From CAYSPU01 sp964432995 (GTDB lineage: Bacteria > Verrucomicrobiota > Verrucomicrobiia > Limisphaerales > JAHDYP01), in NCBI GenBank assembly GCA_964432995.1, contig CAYSPU010000081.1, forward strand, positions 1 to 21,701: a stretch of DNA of 21,701 nucleotides, read 5' to 3'. Below are positions 7,844 through 15,046 of the stretch, one piece after another (position 1 is the first letter of the stretch; each line of letters begins with the position of its first letter). Below the pieces are notes generated by a model. The model searched no databases. It saw only the letters and a list, made by a program, of their open reading frames with translations, and had not been told where the DNA came from. The translations under genes and the position numbers were made by a program.

Positions 7844-8995
7844 ATGAAGAAGGTGGTCCTGCTCGGCAGCACGGGTTCGATCGGCACCAGCACGATCAAG
7901 GTGGTGGAGGATCTGCCGGATCGGATCCAGTTGGTTGGGTTGGCCGCCGGTGGCAACGTCGAGCTGCTGGTCGATCAGGCACGGCGGTTCGCGCCCCGGA
8001 TGGTGTCGATCAAGGACCCGGCGCATGTGACCGGCGTGCAGCAGGCGCTCGGCCCGGCCGTGCGCGTCCAGAGCGGGAGGGAAGGCCTGCTCGAGTTGGC
8101 AACGATGCCCGAGGCGGACATTGTGTTGATCGCGATCGTCGGGACCGCCGGCCTCCAGCCGGCGCTGGCCGCCATCCGTGCCGGCAAGGACATCGCCATC
8201 GCGTCAAAGGAAATCCTGGTCATGGCCGGCGAAATCGTCATGACCGAAGCCCGTCGCCAGGGCGTGAAGGTGCTGGCGGTGGACAGCGAGCATTCCGCGA
8301 TCTTCCAGTGTCTGGACGGCCGGCCGCCTGGCTCCATCCGGCGCCTGGTGCTCACCGCCTCCGGCGGCCCCTTCCGCGACACACCGAAGGAGGAGTTCCC
8401 CGCCATCACGGTCGAACGCGCGTTGAAGCACCCGTCCTGGACCATGGGCCGCAAGATCACGATCGACTCCGCCACCCTGTTCAACAAGGGGCTGGAGATG
8501 ATTGAAGCGCGCTGGCTCTTTGACGTCGGCATCGGGCGCGTTGGCGTGGTGGTCCATCCCCAGAGCGTGATTCACTCGATGGTCGAGTTCGTCGACGGTT
8601 CGATCCTGGCCCAGATGTCCACGCCCGATATGTGCCTCCCCATCCAGTATGCCCTGACGTATCCGGAGCGGGTGCCGAGCAGCCGGGTTCAGACCAACCT
8701 GGCGGCGCTGGGGCGGTTGAGTTTCGAGGAGCCGGACGAGGAGCGGTTTCCGGCACTGCGCCTGGCGCGGCGCGCGGGAGAGGTGGGGGGCACGCTCCCC
8801 GCCGTGATGAACGCCGCCAACGAGATCGCCGTCGAGGCCTTTTGCCGCCACGAGATGTCGTTCGACCGCATCGCGGCCACCGTGGCCGCGGTCATGAACC
8901 GGCATCAGGCGGTGGCGCATCCGTCCCTGGACGAGATCCTGGCGGCGGACGCCTGGGCGCGGCAAGCGGCGATGGCGGTCGCAGCGGTGCCGTAG
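7844..8995 (+). CDS. dxr: 1-deoxy-D-xylulose 5-phosphate reductoisomerase
   Basis: 383 residues, the usual length. It converts DXP to MEP with NADPH and a divalent metal, the first committed step of the MEP isoprenoid pathway, in the cytoplasm. Motifs: GSTGSIGTS (8-16, NADPH binding), ASKEILVMAGE (120-130), AVDSEHSAIFQ with metal ligands D147 and E149, LTASGGPF (170-177), HPSWTMGRKITIDSATLFNKGLE (196-218, with metal ligand E218), HPQSVIHSMVE and MNAANEIAVEAF. The frame is open upstream to 7535, but the ATG at 7844 places GSTGSIG at residue 8, as in the family, and GAGGA (7826-7830) is a weak, rather distant ribosome site. Set apart from cdsA by 343 bp, it likely has its own promoter. Confidence 0.96.
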   Translation: MKKVVLLGSTGSIGTSTIKVVEDLPDRIQLVGLAAGGNVELLVDQARRFAPRMVSIKDPAHVTGVQQALGPAVRVQSGREGLLELATMPEADIVLIAIVGTAGLQPALAAIRAGKDIAIASKEILVMAGEIVMTEARRQGVKVLAVDSEHSAIFQCLDGRPPGSIRRLVLTASGGPFRDTPKEEFPAITVERALKHPSWTMGRKITIDSATLFNKGLEMIEARWLFDVGIGRVGVVVHPQSVIHSMVEFVDGSILAQMSTPDMCLPIQYALTYPERVPSSRVQTNLAALGRLSFEEPDEERFPALRLARRAGEVGGTLPAVMNAANEIAVEAFCRHEMSFDRIAATVAAVMNRHQAVAHPSLDEILAADAWARQAAMAVAAVP

Positions 8996-9050
8996 GTGAA
9001 TCCCCTGCGCCGTTTCCCCTCTGGACCAGGGTGCATGTTCTTGGTTTTCG

Positions 9051-9148
9051 GACAGAAGGACGCAGAGGACCGCAGAGCCACGGACTTCGGCCGCGAACAG
9101 TACGAGAGGCACAAAACCCGAAGCCCTTCTGCGCCTTCTGCGCTTTTT
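9051..9148 (+). terminator. imperfect long hairpin with T-tract after dxr, built of CGCAGAAGG-type repeats
   Basis: The left arm, about 9053-9077, consists of CAGAAGG/CGCAGAGG/CGCAGAG units. The right arm, 9124-9143, consists of the inverse units CCCTTCTGCG CCTTCTGCGC. About 16 bp can pair with one bulge, and five Ts follow at 9144-9148. It ends dxr transcription plausibly. The same architecture suggests a dispersed repeat element used as a terminator. The remainder of 8996-9307 contains the rseP promoter and no gene. Confidence 0.45.
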
Positions 9149-9181
9149 CGCGGCTGACTTGCCGCCGTGCCGGCATCGGGG

Positions 9182-9209
9182 TTGCCATCGTCCGCCCGGC
9201 CGGTATATT
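9182..9209 (+). promoter_or_regulatory. sigma70-like promoter for rseP
   Basis: TTGCCA (9182-9187, 5 of 6 to consensus), a 16-base spacer, then TATATT (9204-9209, 5 of 6). It lies about 100 bp before the rseP ATG and just after the putative dxr terminator. A small GC hairpin, CGGAGG/CCTCCG at 9251-9268, lies in the predicted leader. Confidence 0.6.
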
Positions 9210-9307
9210 CCATCTCCGTTCGGCGCCCGAAACGGCAGTTGGGGCGGCGGCGGAGGTGAACGCCTCCGGCATGCGCGCCCGGCAGTCTCCAGGGTAGCCT
9301 ACAGCGT

Positions 9308-10747
9308 ATGCAGATACTGAAGGTCCTGTTCATCATTTTGGAGGTCATCCTCCTGTTCAACCTGCTGATCCTGGTGCACGAGTTGGGGCACTTCCTGGCG
9401 GCCCGTTGGCGCGGCCTGCGGATCGAGAAGTTCGGGATCTGGTTTGGCAAAGCCATTTGGCAAAAGAAGGTCAATGGGATCACCTACTGCCTCGGCACCA
9501 TCCCCGCCGGGGGATACGTGGCGCTTCCCCAGATGGCACCCATGGAGGCCATCGAAGGCAAGAGCGACGAACCGCACGAGGCCCTCCCGCCAATCACCCC
9601 CCGGGACAAGATCATCGTGGCCTTTGCGGGTCCGCTCTTCAGTTTTTCGCTGGCGATTCTCTTCGCCGTGGTGGTCTGGCTGATCGGCCGTCCGGTGAGC
9701 GAGTCGGACACCACGACGGTGATTGGCTTCGTCAAACGCGGTTCGCCGGCCGAGAAGGCCGGCCTGAAGACCGGAGACCGGATTCTGCGAGTCGACGGCC
9801 ACAAGGTCGATCGCTTCTCCGGCGTCGGGGACACTGTGATTTGGCGTGTGGTCAGCAGCACGGGCGACACGATCCCGATCGAGGTGGAGCGCGAGGGGCA
9901 GCGAATGACGTTTGAGACGGCCTACACCAGGGAAGAAACGAAATTCTGGGAGCGCAAGAGCCTGCGGCAGATCCAGATCTCCCCCAAGAAGACCCCTTTG
10001 GTCGGCAGGGTGGAACCGAACAGCCCGGCTGCGCTGGCGGGCATTCGCGCCAACGACATCCTGCGCGAAGCCAACGGCATTCGGCTCTGGTCGCCCGAAG
10101 CCTTGGCGGACATCATCGAGCAGGCCGGGGAAGGAACGGACATCCGCCTCAAGATCCAGCGAGGCAAGGAGACGTTGGAGACGACGGTTCGGGCCGAGTA
10201 TCCGGTCTATCCCCCCGACTTCCCGAAGGAGGACCGGCGGCCCCTCATTGGCGTCGTTTGGGAAAGCACCGGTCTGTGGACGGTCGATCATCCGGGGCCG
10301 ATGGAACAGGTGGTGTCCAGCGTGAACGCCATGGTGAGCACGTTCGGCGCGTTGTTCTCTCCGAAGTCGGACGTGAAGGCGCACCACCTTTCCGGGTTTG
10401 TCGGGATCATGCGGATCTACTACATCCTGTTCGAGAGCGAGCACGGCTGGCGGCACGCGATCTGGTTCAGCGTGATCCTGAACGTCAACCTGGCCCTGCT
10501 GAACTTGCTGCCGATTCCCGTGTTGGATGGCGGACACATCCTGCTGGCGTTGATCGAGGCTCTGCGCCGCAAGCCCGTGGGCACCCGCCTCCTCTTCGCC
10601 GTGCAGAACACCTGCGCCGTCCTCCTCATCGGCTACATGGTCTACCTGACGTTCTTCGACGTTCAGGACCTTCCCTGGAGCCGCCAGAAGAGCCCGGAGA
10701 TCAAGTTCGCCCCCAAAGCCGCCAGCCCGGCCGCGGTGACTCCCTGA
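9308..10747 (+). CDS. rseP: RIP metalloprotease RseP (site-2 protease)
   Basis: 479 residues. An inner-membrane zinc protease that cuts transmembrane segments of anti-sigma factors or remnant signal peptides. The zinc site HELGH is at residues 24-28 in the first transmembrane helix, and the third ligand is in NLLPIPVLDGGH (399-410, D407) in a C-terminal helix. Two PDZ domains lie between: about 135-205 (FVKRGSPAEKAGLKTGDRILRVDG) and 225-295 (RVEPNSPAALAGIRANDILREANG). LSGFVGI (361-367) is the usual motif before the catalytic C-terminal helices. A hydrophobic helix precedes a Lys/Pro-rich tail (about 457-479). Its place between dxr and ispG matches the common bacterial uppS-cdsA-dxr-rseP order. 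The substrate cannot be told, since no anti-sigma factor is nearby. Confidence 0.95.
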   Translation: MQILKVLFIILEVILLFNLLILVHELGHFLAARWRGLRIEKFGIWFGKAIWQKKVNGITYCLGTIPAGGYVALPQMAPMEAIEGKSDEPHEALPPITPRDKIIVAFAGPLFSFSLAILFAVVVWLIGRPVSESDTTTVIGFVKRGSPAEKAGLKTGDRILRVDGHKVDRFSGVGDTVIWRVVSSTGDTIPIEVEREGQRMTFETAYTREETKFWERKSLRQIQISPKKTPLVGRVEPNSPAALAGIRANDILREANGIRLWSPEALADIIEQAGEGTDIRLKIQRGKETLETTVRAEYPVYPPDFPKEDRRPLIGVVWESTGLWTVDHPGPMEQVVSSVNAMVSTFGALFSPKSDVKAHHLSGFVGIMRIYYILFESEHGWRHAIWFSVILNVNLALLNLLPIPVLDGGHILLALIEALRRKPVGTRLLFAVQNTCAVLLIGYMVYLTFFDVQDLPWSRQKSPEIKFAPKAASPAAVTP

Positions 10748-10799
10748 CATGCGAGGGCACCATTTCTGGTGAAACGGATTCTCTCCCCACGAACTCCTA

Positions 10800-10855
10800 G
10801 GTGGGGCGACCTCTCCGAGGGCGCCGCGCGGCGGGCTGGGACAGACCGCCCTACC
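10800..10855. repeat. GGTGGGGCG...CGCCCTACC palindromic element, copy 2
   Basis: Terminal inverted repeats GGTGGGGCG (10800-10808) and CGCCCTACC (10847-10855) match at 8 of 9. An internal hairpin at 10805-10825 (one mismatch) corresponds to that at 2421-2441. The element sits in the rseP-ispG spacer and ends 11 bp before the ispG start. It explains the spurious upstream extension of the ispG frame. Confidence 0.65.
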
Positions 10856-10866
10856 ATTCCTGCGAA

Positions 10867-12696
10867 ATGACGGAAGCGCACCCAGCCGCCCATGGCACGG
10901 GGACACCCCGCTTCGGCGAGTCCCCTTACTGCTACCGCCGCCGCCTGACCCGCGAAGTCGTGCTGGGCGATCCCCGTCACGGCGGCGTCGTCCTCGGCGG
11001 CCGCCACCCGATCGTCGTTCAGTCCATGATCACCTGCGACACCATGGATACCGCCCGGTGTGTGCAGGAGACGCTCGATCTCGTGGCCGTGGGCTGCCAG
11101 GTGGTGCGCATCACCGCCCCCACTGTGAAGGACGCGGCCAATCTGCAGAACATCGTGGCCGAGTTGCGCCGCCGCGATTGCTGGGTGCCGATCGTCGCCG
11201 ACATCCATTTCAAACCCGAAGCCGCCCTCGAAGCCGCCCGCTGGGTCGAGAAGATCCGGGTGAACCCTGGCAATTACGCGGACAAGAAGAAGTTCGCCGT
11301 TCGCGAATACACGGCTGATGAATACGCCGGGGAAATCGGCCGACTCGAGGAGCAGTTTGGTCCCCTGGTTCGGCTCTGCCGGGAGCGCGGCCGCGCCTTG
11401 CGGATCGGCACCAACCACGGATCGTTGAGCGACCGCATCCTGAACCGTTACGGCGACACCCCGGCCGGCATGGTGGAAAGCGCCCTCGAGTTCGCACATG
11501 TCGCCCGCAAATACGACTTCCATGGCCTCGTCTTCTCCATGAAGGCGAGCAACCCGAAGATCGTCATCGAGTGCTACCGACTCCTTGTCGCCAGACTCCG
11601 CCAACTCGGTCCCGACTGGAATTACCCTCTCCACCTCGGCGTCACCGAAGCCGGCGAAGGGGAAGACGGCCGCATCAAAAGCGCCATCGGCATCGGCTCG
11701 CTCCTCGCCGACGGATTGGGGGATACCATCCGGGTATCGTTGACGGAAGATTCCCCGCGCGAGATTCCCGTCTGCCGCGACCTCATCGCCCAGATCCAGG
11801 CCCTCACCCAAGCCCCGGATCTTCCTCCGGATGTCGCTTGGCCGGAGCCCGCCTTCGATCCGTTCCGCTACCTGCGGCGGCCGAGCGCGGAGATTTCCTT
11901 ACCCGGCAACGTCAAGGTCGGCGGAGACCAGACCGTCCGCGTCGTGGTCCCGCAGGCCGTCGGGGAATCGGTCGCTCCCCAGATCCGCCCCGGGGACGAT
12001 GTGCGGCCGGAAGCGATCTACGAGGACCTCGAACTGCAGGAGGTCGATCCGCGGGCACCGTTCGATCTGGCTGCCGACAACCGACTGGTGACGGTGCGGG
12101 ACGGAGTCCCCCTGCCGCCAATCGCGGCGTTCAGGTTGCTCAGTGCTCGCCTCCACGCGATGGGGCGCGCGAACCCCATCCTGCTCAAGGATTGCCTCGC
12201 ACCCGCACCCTCGGCCTGCTCTTCCGACGCGGCCCTGCTCCGCGCCTCGGTCGTCCTTGGGTCGCTCCTCGCCGACGGCCTCGGCGACGCCATCCTCGTC
12301 AGCGGCGAACCGGACGCCAGCCGGAACCTCCGGCTCGCCTACAACATCCTCCAGGCGGCAGGTTGTCGCCGTTTCAAGACGGACTATGTCGCCTGCCCCA
12401 GTTGCGGCCGCACGTTGTTCAACCTGCAGACCGTCACCGCCCGGATCAAGGCCCGGACCCAACATCTCAAGGGAGTCCGGATCGCCATCATGGGGTGCAT
12501 CGTGAACGGGCCGGGCGAGATGGCGGACGCCGACTTCGGCTACGTGGGCGGGGCGCCGGGCAAGGTCAACCTCTACGTGGGAAAGACCGCCGTGAAGTTC
12601 AACATCCCGGAAGACGAGGCCGTCGATCGCCTCGTCGACCTCATCCGCGAACACGGCAAATGGATCGAGCCGCCGGTGGGCGCGCCGTCCAAGTGA
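10867..12696 (+). CDS. ispG: 4-hydroxy-3-methylbut-2-enyl diphosphate synthase, three-domain type
   Basis: 609 residues, much longer than the ~370 of E. coli IspG. This is the long form of plants, apicomplexans, Chlamydiae and Bacteroidetes. It reduces MEcPP to HMBPP in the next-to-last MEP step with a 4Fe-4S cluster. A TIM-barrel domain covers about 25-310 (VQSMITCDT, VRITAPTVKDA, VADIHF, IRVNPGN, SMKASNP, HLGVTEAGEGEDGRIKSAIGIGSLLADGLGDTIRVSLTEDP-like). An inserted domain covers about 310-455. The C-terminal cluster domain has ligands C510, C513, C544 and E551 (YVACPSCGRT, IMGCIVNGPGEMADADFGYVG). The ATG at 10867 avoids translating the palindromic element just upstream. It shares the MEP pathway with dxr two genes earlier. 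A separate promoter was not found. Confidence 0.95.
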   Translation: MTEAHPAAHGTGTPRFGESPYCYRRRLTREVVLGDPRHGGVVLGGRHPIVVQSMITCDTMDTARCVQETLDLVAVGCQVVRITAPTVKDAANLQNIVAELRRRDCWVPIVADIHFKPEAALEAARWVEKIRVNPGNYADKKKFAVREYTADEYAGEIGRLEEQFGPLVRLCRERGRALRIGTNHGSLSDRILNRYGDTPAGMVESALEFAHVARKYDFHGLVFSMKASNPKIVIECYRLLVARLRQLGPDWNYPLHLGVTEAGEGEDGRIKSAIGIGSLLADGLGDTIRVSLTEDSPREIPVCRDLIAQIQALTQAPDLPPDVAWPEPAFDPFRYLRRPSAEISLPGNVKVGGDQTVRVVVPQAVGESVAPQIRPGDDVRPEAIYEDLELQEVDPRAPFDLAADNRLVTVRDGVPLPPIAAFRLLSARLHAMGRANPILLKDCLAPAPSACSSDAALLRASVVLGSLLADGLGDAILVSGEPDASRNLRLAYNILQAAGCRRFKTDYVACPSCGRTLFNLQTVTARIKARTQHLKGVRIAIMGCIVNGPGEMADADFGYVGGAPGKVNLYVGKTAVKFNIPEDEAVDRLVDLIREHGKWIEPPVGAPSK

Positions 12697-12725
12697 CATG
12701 CCGGCGTCGACCGGGATGCGGCGTC

Positions 12726-13367
12726 TCAGCCGGCTAATGCGGTCGCGCGGAGGGAGGGCACCTTGCCCAGGTGATCGCGGAGGAAGGCTTCCAGAAACAC
12801 CCCCAACTCCCGAGACTGCGCCGGACTAAGCCGCAGCGAGCCCAGTGGCTCCCAGCCGCCGGCCCGCAGATGCCGCAGAATCTCCCGGCTCCCGGCGCTC
12901 AGCGCCGCGCGCTCCGGCTCGGGTTCGAGGCCGGACTCGGCGAGCACGCGGAGTTCGAACGCCATCACGACGGCACTCGCGGCGCGACGGCGATCCAGGT
13001 GGCCGAGGAAGGCGCTCAGCAGGGCATGGAAGGCGGGAACGGGCGTGTCCGTCTCCGTCGCCAGTTCGATCAACGCCACCGCATACGCCGCCTGCTCCAG
13101 CCGGCTCAAATCCTCCCGCAACGCCGGGTGCGTTTCCGTCAACTGCACTTCGCGCAGGATGTGAAGATCCGATCGTCGGCTGCGGACGAAGCTGAAGTCG
13201 GCCTGGTAACAGAGGTCCAGTTTGCCGCGAAACGGCGACTGGGGTCGACGGGCACCCTTGGCCACCGTGGCGATGCGCCCCTGCTCCCGCGTGAGCCACT
13301 GGACGATGAGACTCGTCTCCGTGAGCAGGCGCGTTCGCAGGATCAATCCGGTAGCGCGTTCGATCAT
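12726..13367 (-). CDS. recO: DNA repair protein RecO
   Basis: 213 residues. RecO helps RecR load RecA on SSB-coated DNA in the RecFOR recombination pathway. An N-terminal OB fold covers about 1-80 (ATGLILRTRLLTETSLIVQWLTREQGRIATVAKGARRPQSPFRGKLDLCYQADFSF), followed by the helical domain (HPALREDLSRLEQAAYAVALIELATETDTPVPAFHALLSAFL, FELRVLAESGLEP). The zinc-binding cysteines found after the 'FELR..L...G' segment in many RecO proteins are absent, and the protein is shorter than the typical ~240 residues. It lies last in a minus-strand series 39 bp after the DUF502 gene, convergent with ispG with only 29 bp between the stops. Confidence 0.88.
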   Translation of the reverse strand: MIERATGLILRTRLLTETSLIVQWLTREQGRIATVAKGARRPQSPFRGKLDLCYQADFSFVRSRRSDLHILREVQLTETHPALREDLSRLEQAAYAVALIELATETDTPVPAFHALLSAFLGHLDRRRAASAVVMAFELRVLAESGLEPEPERAALSAGSREILRHLRAGGWEPLGSLRLSPAQSRELGVFLEAFLRDHLGKVPSLRATALAG

Positions 13368-13406
13368 CTCACGAGGCGGGGTTGGCGCTCCGCGGTGTCT
13401 GGCCGG

Positions 13407-14087
13407 TCAGGACGGTTCGGAAGCAATCGGCACCTTGGGCTTGGCCCCGGGAAACTCCGGCGCCACCGAGCCCAGGCTGATGATGAACTTGATGCCGTCC
13501 GCGACGGACATGTCCAGTCTGGTGAGGCTCCGCTCCGGGACCAGCACGAGGAAACCCGTCGTCGGATTCGGGGTTGTGGGGATGAAGACCGACACGACCT
13601 GCTCGCGGGTCTTGGACTGGACTTCCTGGTGCTGCTCACCGGTGACGAATCCGACCGAGTATTGGCCCAGACGGGGGAACTCGACGAGCACCACCTGGCG
13701 GAAGGAGGATTTCTTGCTGCTGGAGAAGGCGTCATTCACCTGCTTCAGGGTGGCATACACCTTGTTCAGCAGCGGGATGCTGAGCAGGGCGGTGTCGAGC
13801 AACTGGATGATTTGCCGGCCGACGTAGTATCGGGTGAGACGCCCGAACTGACTGATGAGCAAAATGGCGAACAACAGGGCGACGAGGCTCCAGTGCCAGT
13901 ACACCGGGCCCGTGCCTCCCGCCTCGTGCGTCCAGCGCCTGGGCAGGAAAAACAACAGCGTGTCCGTGATGTTCGAAACCGTGCCGAAAAGCCAAACCAC
14001 CAGGGCGATCGAGACGACGGCGGGCAAAAGAACGGCCAGGCCGGTCAGGAAATTCACGCGCCAGCGGCGGAACGAAGGTCGTATCAT
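13407..14087 (-). CDS. DUF502 family membrane protein
   Basis: 226 residues. A short basic N-terminus (RPSFRRWRVNF) leads into transmembrane helix 1 (about 13-35, LTGLAVLLPAVVSIALVVWLFG). A loop and helix 2 (about 65-82) follow, then QFGRLTRYYVGRQIIQLLDTALLSIPLLNKVYATLKQVNDAFSSSKKSSFRQVVLVEFPRLGQYSVGFVTGE, the diagnostic DUF502 core, and VFIPTTPNPTTGFLVLVPERSLTRLDMSVADGIKFIISLG. DUF502 proteins are widespread, often near recombination or cell-envelope genes, and have no proven biochemical role. The gene sits 47 bp after the DUF2127 gene and 39 bp before recO, so one transcript is likely. Confidence 0.92.
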   Translation of the reverse strand: MIRPSFRRWRVNFLTGLAVLLPAVVSIALVVWLFGTVSNITDTLLFFLPRRWTHEAGGTGPVYWHWSLVALLFAILLISQFGRLTRYYVGRQIIQLLDTALLSIPLLNKVYATLKQVNDAFSSSKKSSFRQVVLVEFPRLGQYSVGFVTGEQHQEVQSKTREQVVSVFIPTTPNPTTGFLVLVPERSLTRLDMSVADGIKFIISLGSVAPEFPGAKPKVPIASEPS

Positions 14088-14134
14088 GCGTCCAGACTAC
14101 CGCCCCCTGGGCCGGTTGGCGATCCAGGAAGAAC

Positions 14135-14641
14135 TCAGCGCCGGTGGTGGTGATGGAAGAGGCGTTCGCGGTTGCGCACGAGATAGGCCACGATGACCAC
14201 ATTGCCCACCAGGATGGCGCTCACAATCCAGGAAGGCTGCTGGACGAGATCGAAGACCTCGATCGGGATGAAGAACGCCGTTTCGCCGATGGCCAACCAG
14301 ACCGCCCAGAAGCAGCGGTGCGCCAGCCCGAGGCTCTCGCCGAAAAGCAGCAGAGCATAAAGAAGGGAGCCGGAGGCCAGCCACTGCAGTCGTTCGGGAG
14401 TGACGTGCTGCAGTCGGTTGCCCAAGGCGGTCCAGAACTCCCGCTCCGGGTCCAGGTTCACGAACCGCAAGAAGCTGTCGAACTGTTGCTGGAGGTTGTC
14501 GCCCACGAGGCTGAAAAAGCCGGCCGCCAGCAAACCGAGCAGCAGGGCCTTGCCCGACTTGATCGCGATAATGGTGTACAGTCCGGCAGCCCGTTTGGGG
14601 AGGGCGACAGAGGACGGGCCCGTTGTGGTGGGGTGGCTCAT
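14135..14641 (-). CDS. DUF2127 family membrane protein
   Basis: 168 residues from the ATG at 14641, after which the family-like start LPKRAAGLYTIIAIKSGKALLLGLLAAGF is seen. About four hydrophobic segments: 23-42, 85-104 (WLASGSLLYALLLFGESLGL), 108-125 (WAVWLAIGETAFFIPIEVFDLV) and 138-155 (IVSAILVGNVVIVAYLV). The G-E-x-x-G...E...F-x-P-x-E pattern and the N-x-x-x-x-x-Y-L near the end fit DUF2127. It ends in a His/Arg-rich tail (LFHHHHRR). The frame is open further upstream, but that part translates repeat DNA (hairpin at 14763-14782), so it is left out. Function unknown. It is the first gene of the probable DUF2127-DUF502-recO operon. Confidence 0.8.
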   Translation of the reverse strand: MSHPTTTGPSSVALPKRAAGLYTIIAIKSGKALLLGLLAAGFFSLVGDNLQQQFDSFLRFVNLDPEREFWTALGNRLQHVTPERLQWLASGSLLYALLLFGESLGLAHRCFWAVWLAIGETAFFIPIEVFDLVQQPSWIVSAILVGNVVIVAYLVRNRERLFHHHHRR

Positions 14642-14704
14642 GCCGACGGCGTGGGGCTCCCACGGGAGGGCCCTTTGACACCCGGAACCCCGGATTCGGT
14701 ACAA

Positions 14705-14788
14705 GGTAGGGGCGCCCGGCTCGGGCATACGGGCGATCGGGCATCGCCAACGCACTTTGACGGACGCGCGAGGCCGCGCGTCCCTACC
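14705..14788. repeat. GGTAGGG-ended palindromic element, copy 3
   Basis: Ends GGTAGGGGCGC (14705-14715) and GCGTCCCTACC (14778-14788) are inverted repeats with one mismatch, resembling the ends of 10800-10855. The right part contains a perfect 8-bp hairpin GACGCGCG-AGGC-CGCGCGTC (14763-14782). It lies upstream of the DUF2127 gene. Confidence 0.5.
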
Positions 14789-14796
14789 TGCGGCCG

Positions 14797-14853
14797 GTGG
14801 TTCATGGAGTTGCCACATTCCGCGGCGAATGCGCCATGGGGACCATGAACCAC
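14797..14853. repeat. inverted repeat GTGGTTCATGG ... CCATGAACCAC
   Basis: Perfect 11-bp arms at 14797-14807 and 14843-14853. The right arm is shared with the next element, since GGTTCATGG occurs again at 14943-14951, so two alternative hairpins can form. Confidence 0.7.
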
Positions 14854-14951
14854 CGAACGCTCAACGCTCAACGCCCAACGTTCAACATTCAACTGGGGGG
14901 AAGTTGTACGTTGAGCGTTGAACGTTGAACGTTGAACGTTACGGTTCATGG
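14843..14951. repeat. inverted arrays of AACGYTC heptamers bounded by CCATGAACC/GGTTCATGG
   Basis: The outer 9-bp arms 14843-14851 and 14943-14951 pair exactly. Between them five tandem heptamers (AACGCTC, AACGCTC, AACGCCC, AACGTTC, AACATTC, then AACT; 14856-14894) face five inverse heptamers (14906-14940: GTACGTT, GAGCGTT, then GAACGTT three times), with a G-rich centre at 14895-14901. The whole can fold into a stem of about 50 bp with mostly G-U-tolerated mismatches. No gene is supported in 14642-15046. The array lies between glyS and the DUF2127 gene. Confidence 0.8.
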
Positions 14952-15046
14952 AGAGGCTTACGACCGGGGTGTGCATCCTGCAGAATGCTCGCGGGAGAAG
15001 GAAAGCGCGGAAGTCTCTGCCATCTCCTCACTCTACGATCGTCGTA

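Noticed and set aside
7530..7847. Small open frames between cdsA and dxr
   Set aside because: They read through the palindrome and inverted repeats. No family resemblance and no ribosome site.
12697..12735. Bidirectional terminator between ispG and recO
   Set aside because: Only short GCCGGC self-palindromes are present. The stem is too weak and there is no T-run.
11571..12737. 388-codon plus-strand frame inside ispG
   Set aside because: Arg/Pro-rich out-of-frame translation of ispG.
14675..14705. TTGACA...TACAAG promoter-like pair on the plus strand
   Set aside because: The spacing is 19 bp and no plus-strand gene follows before the minus-strand glyS. Probably chance or a relic.
14856..14940. 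CRISPR array
   Set aside because: Units are 7 bases with no spacers, and there are no cas genes in the window.
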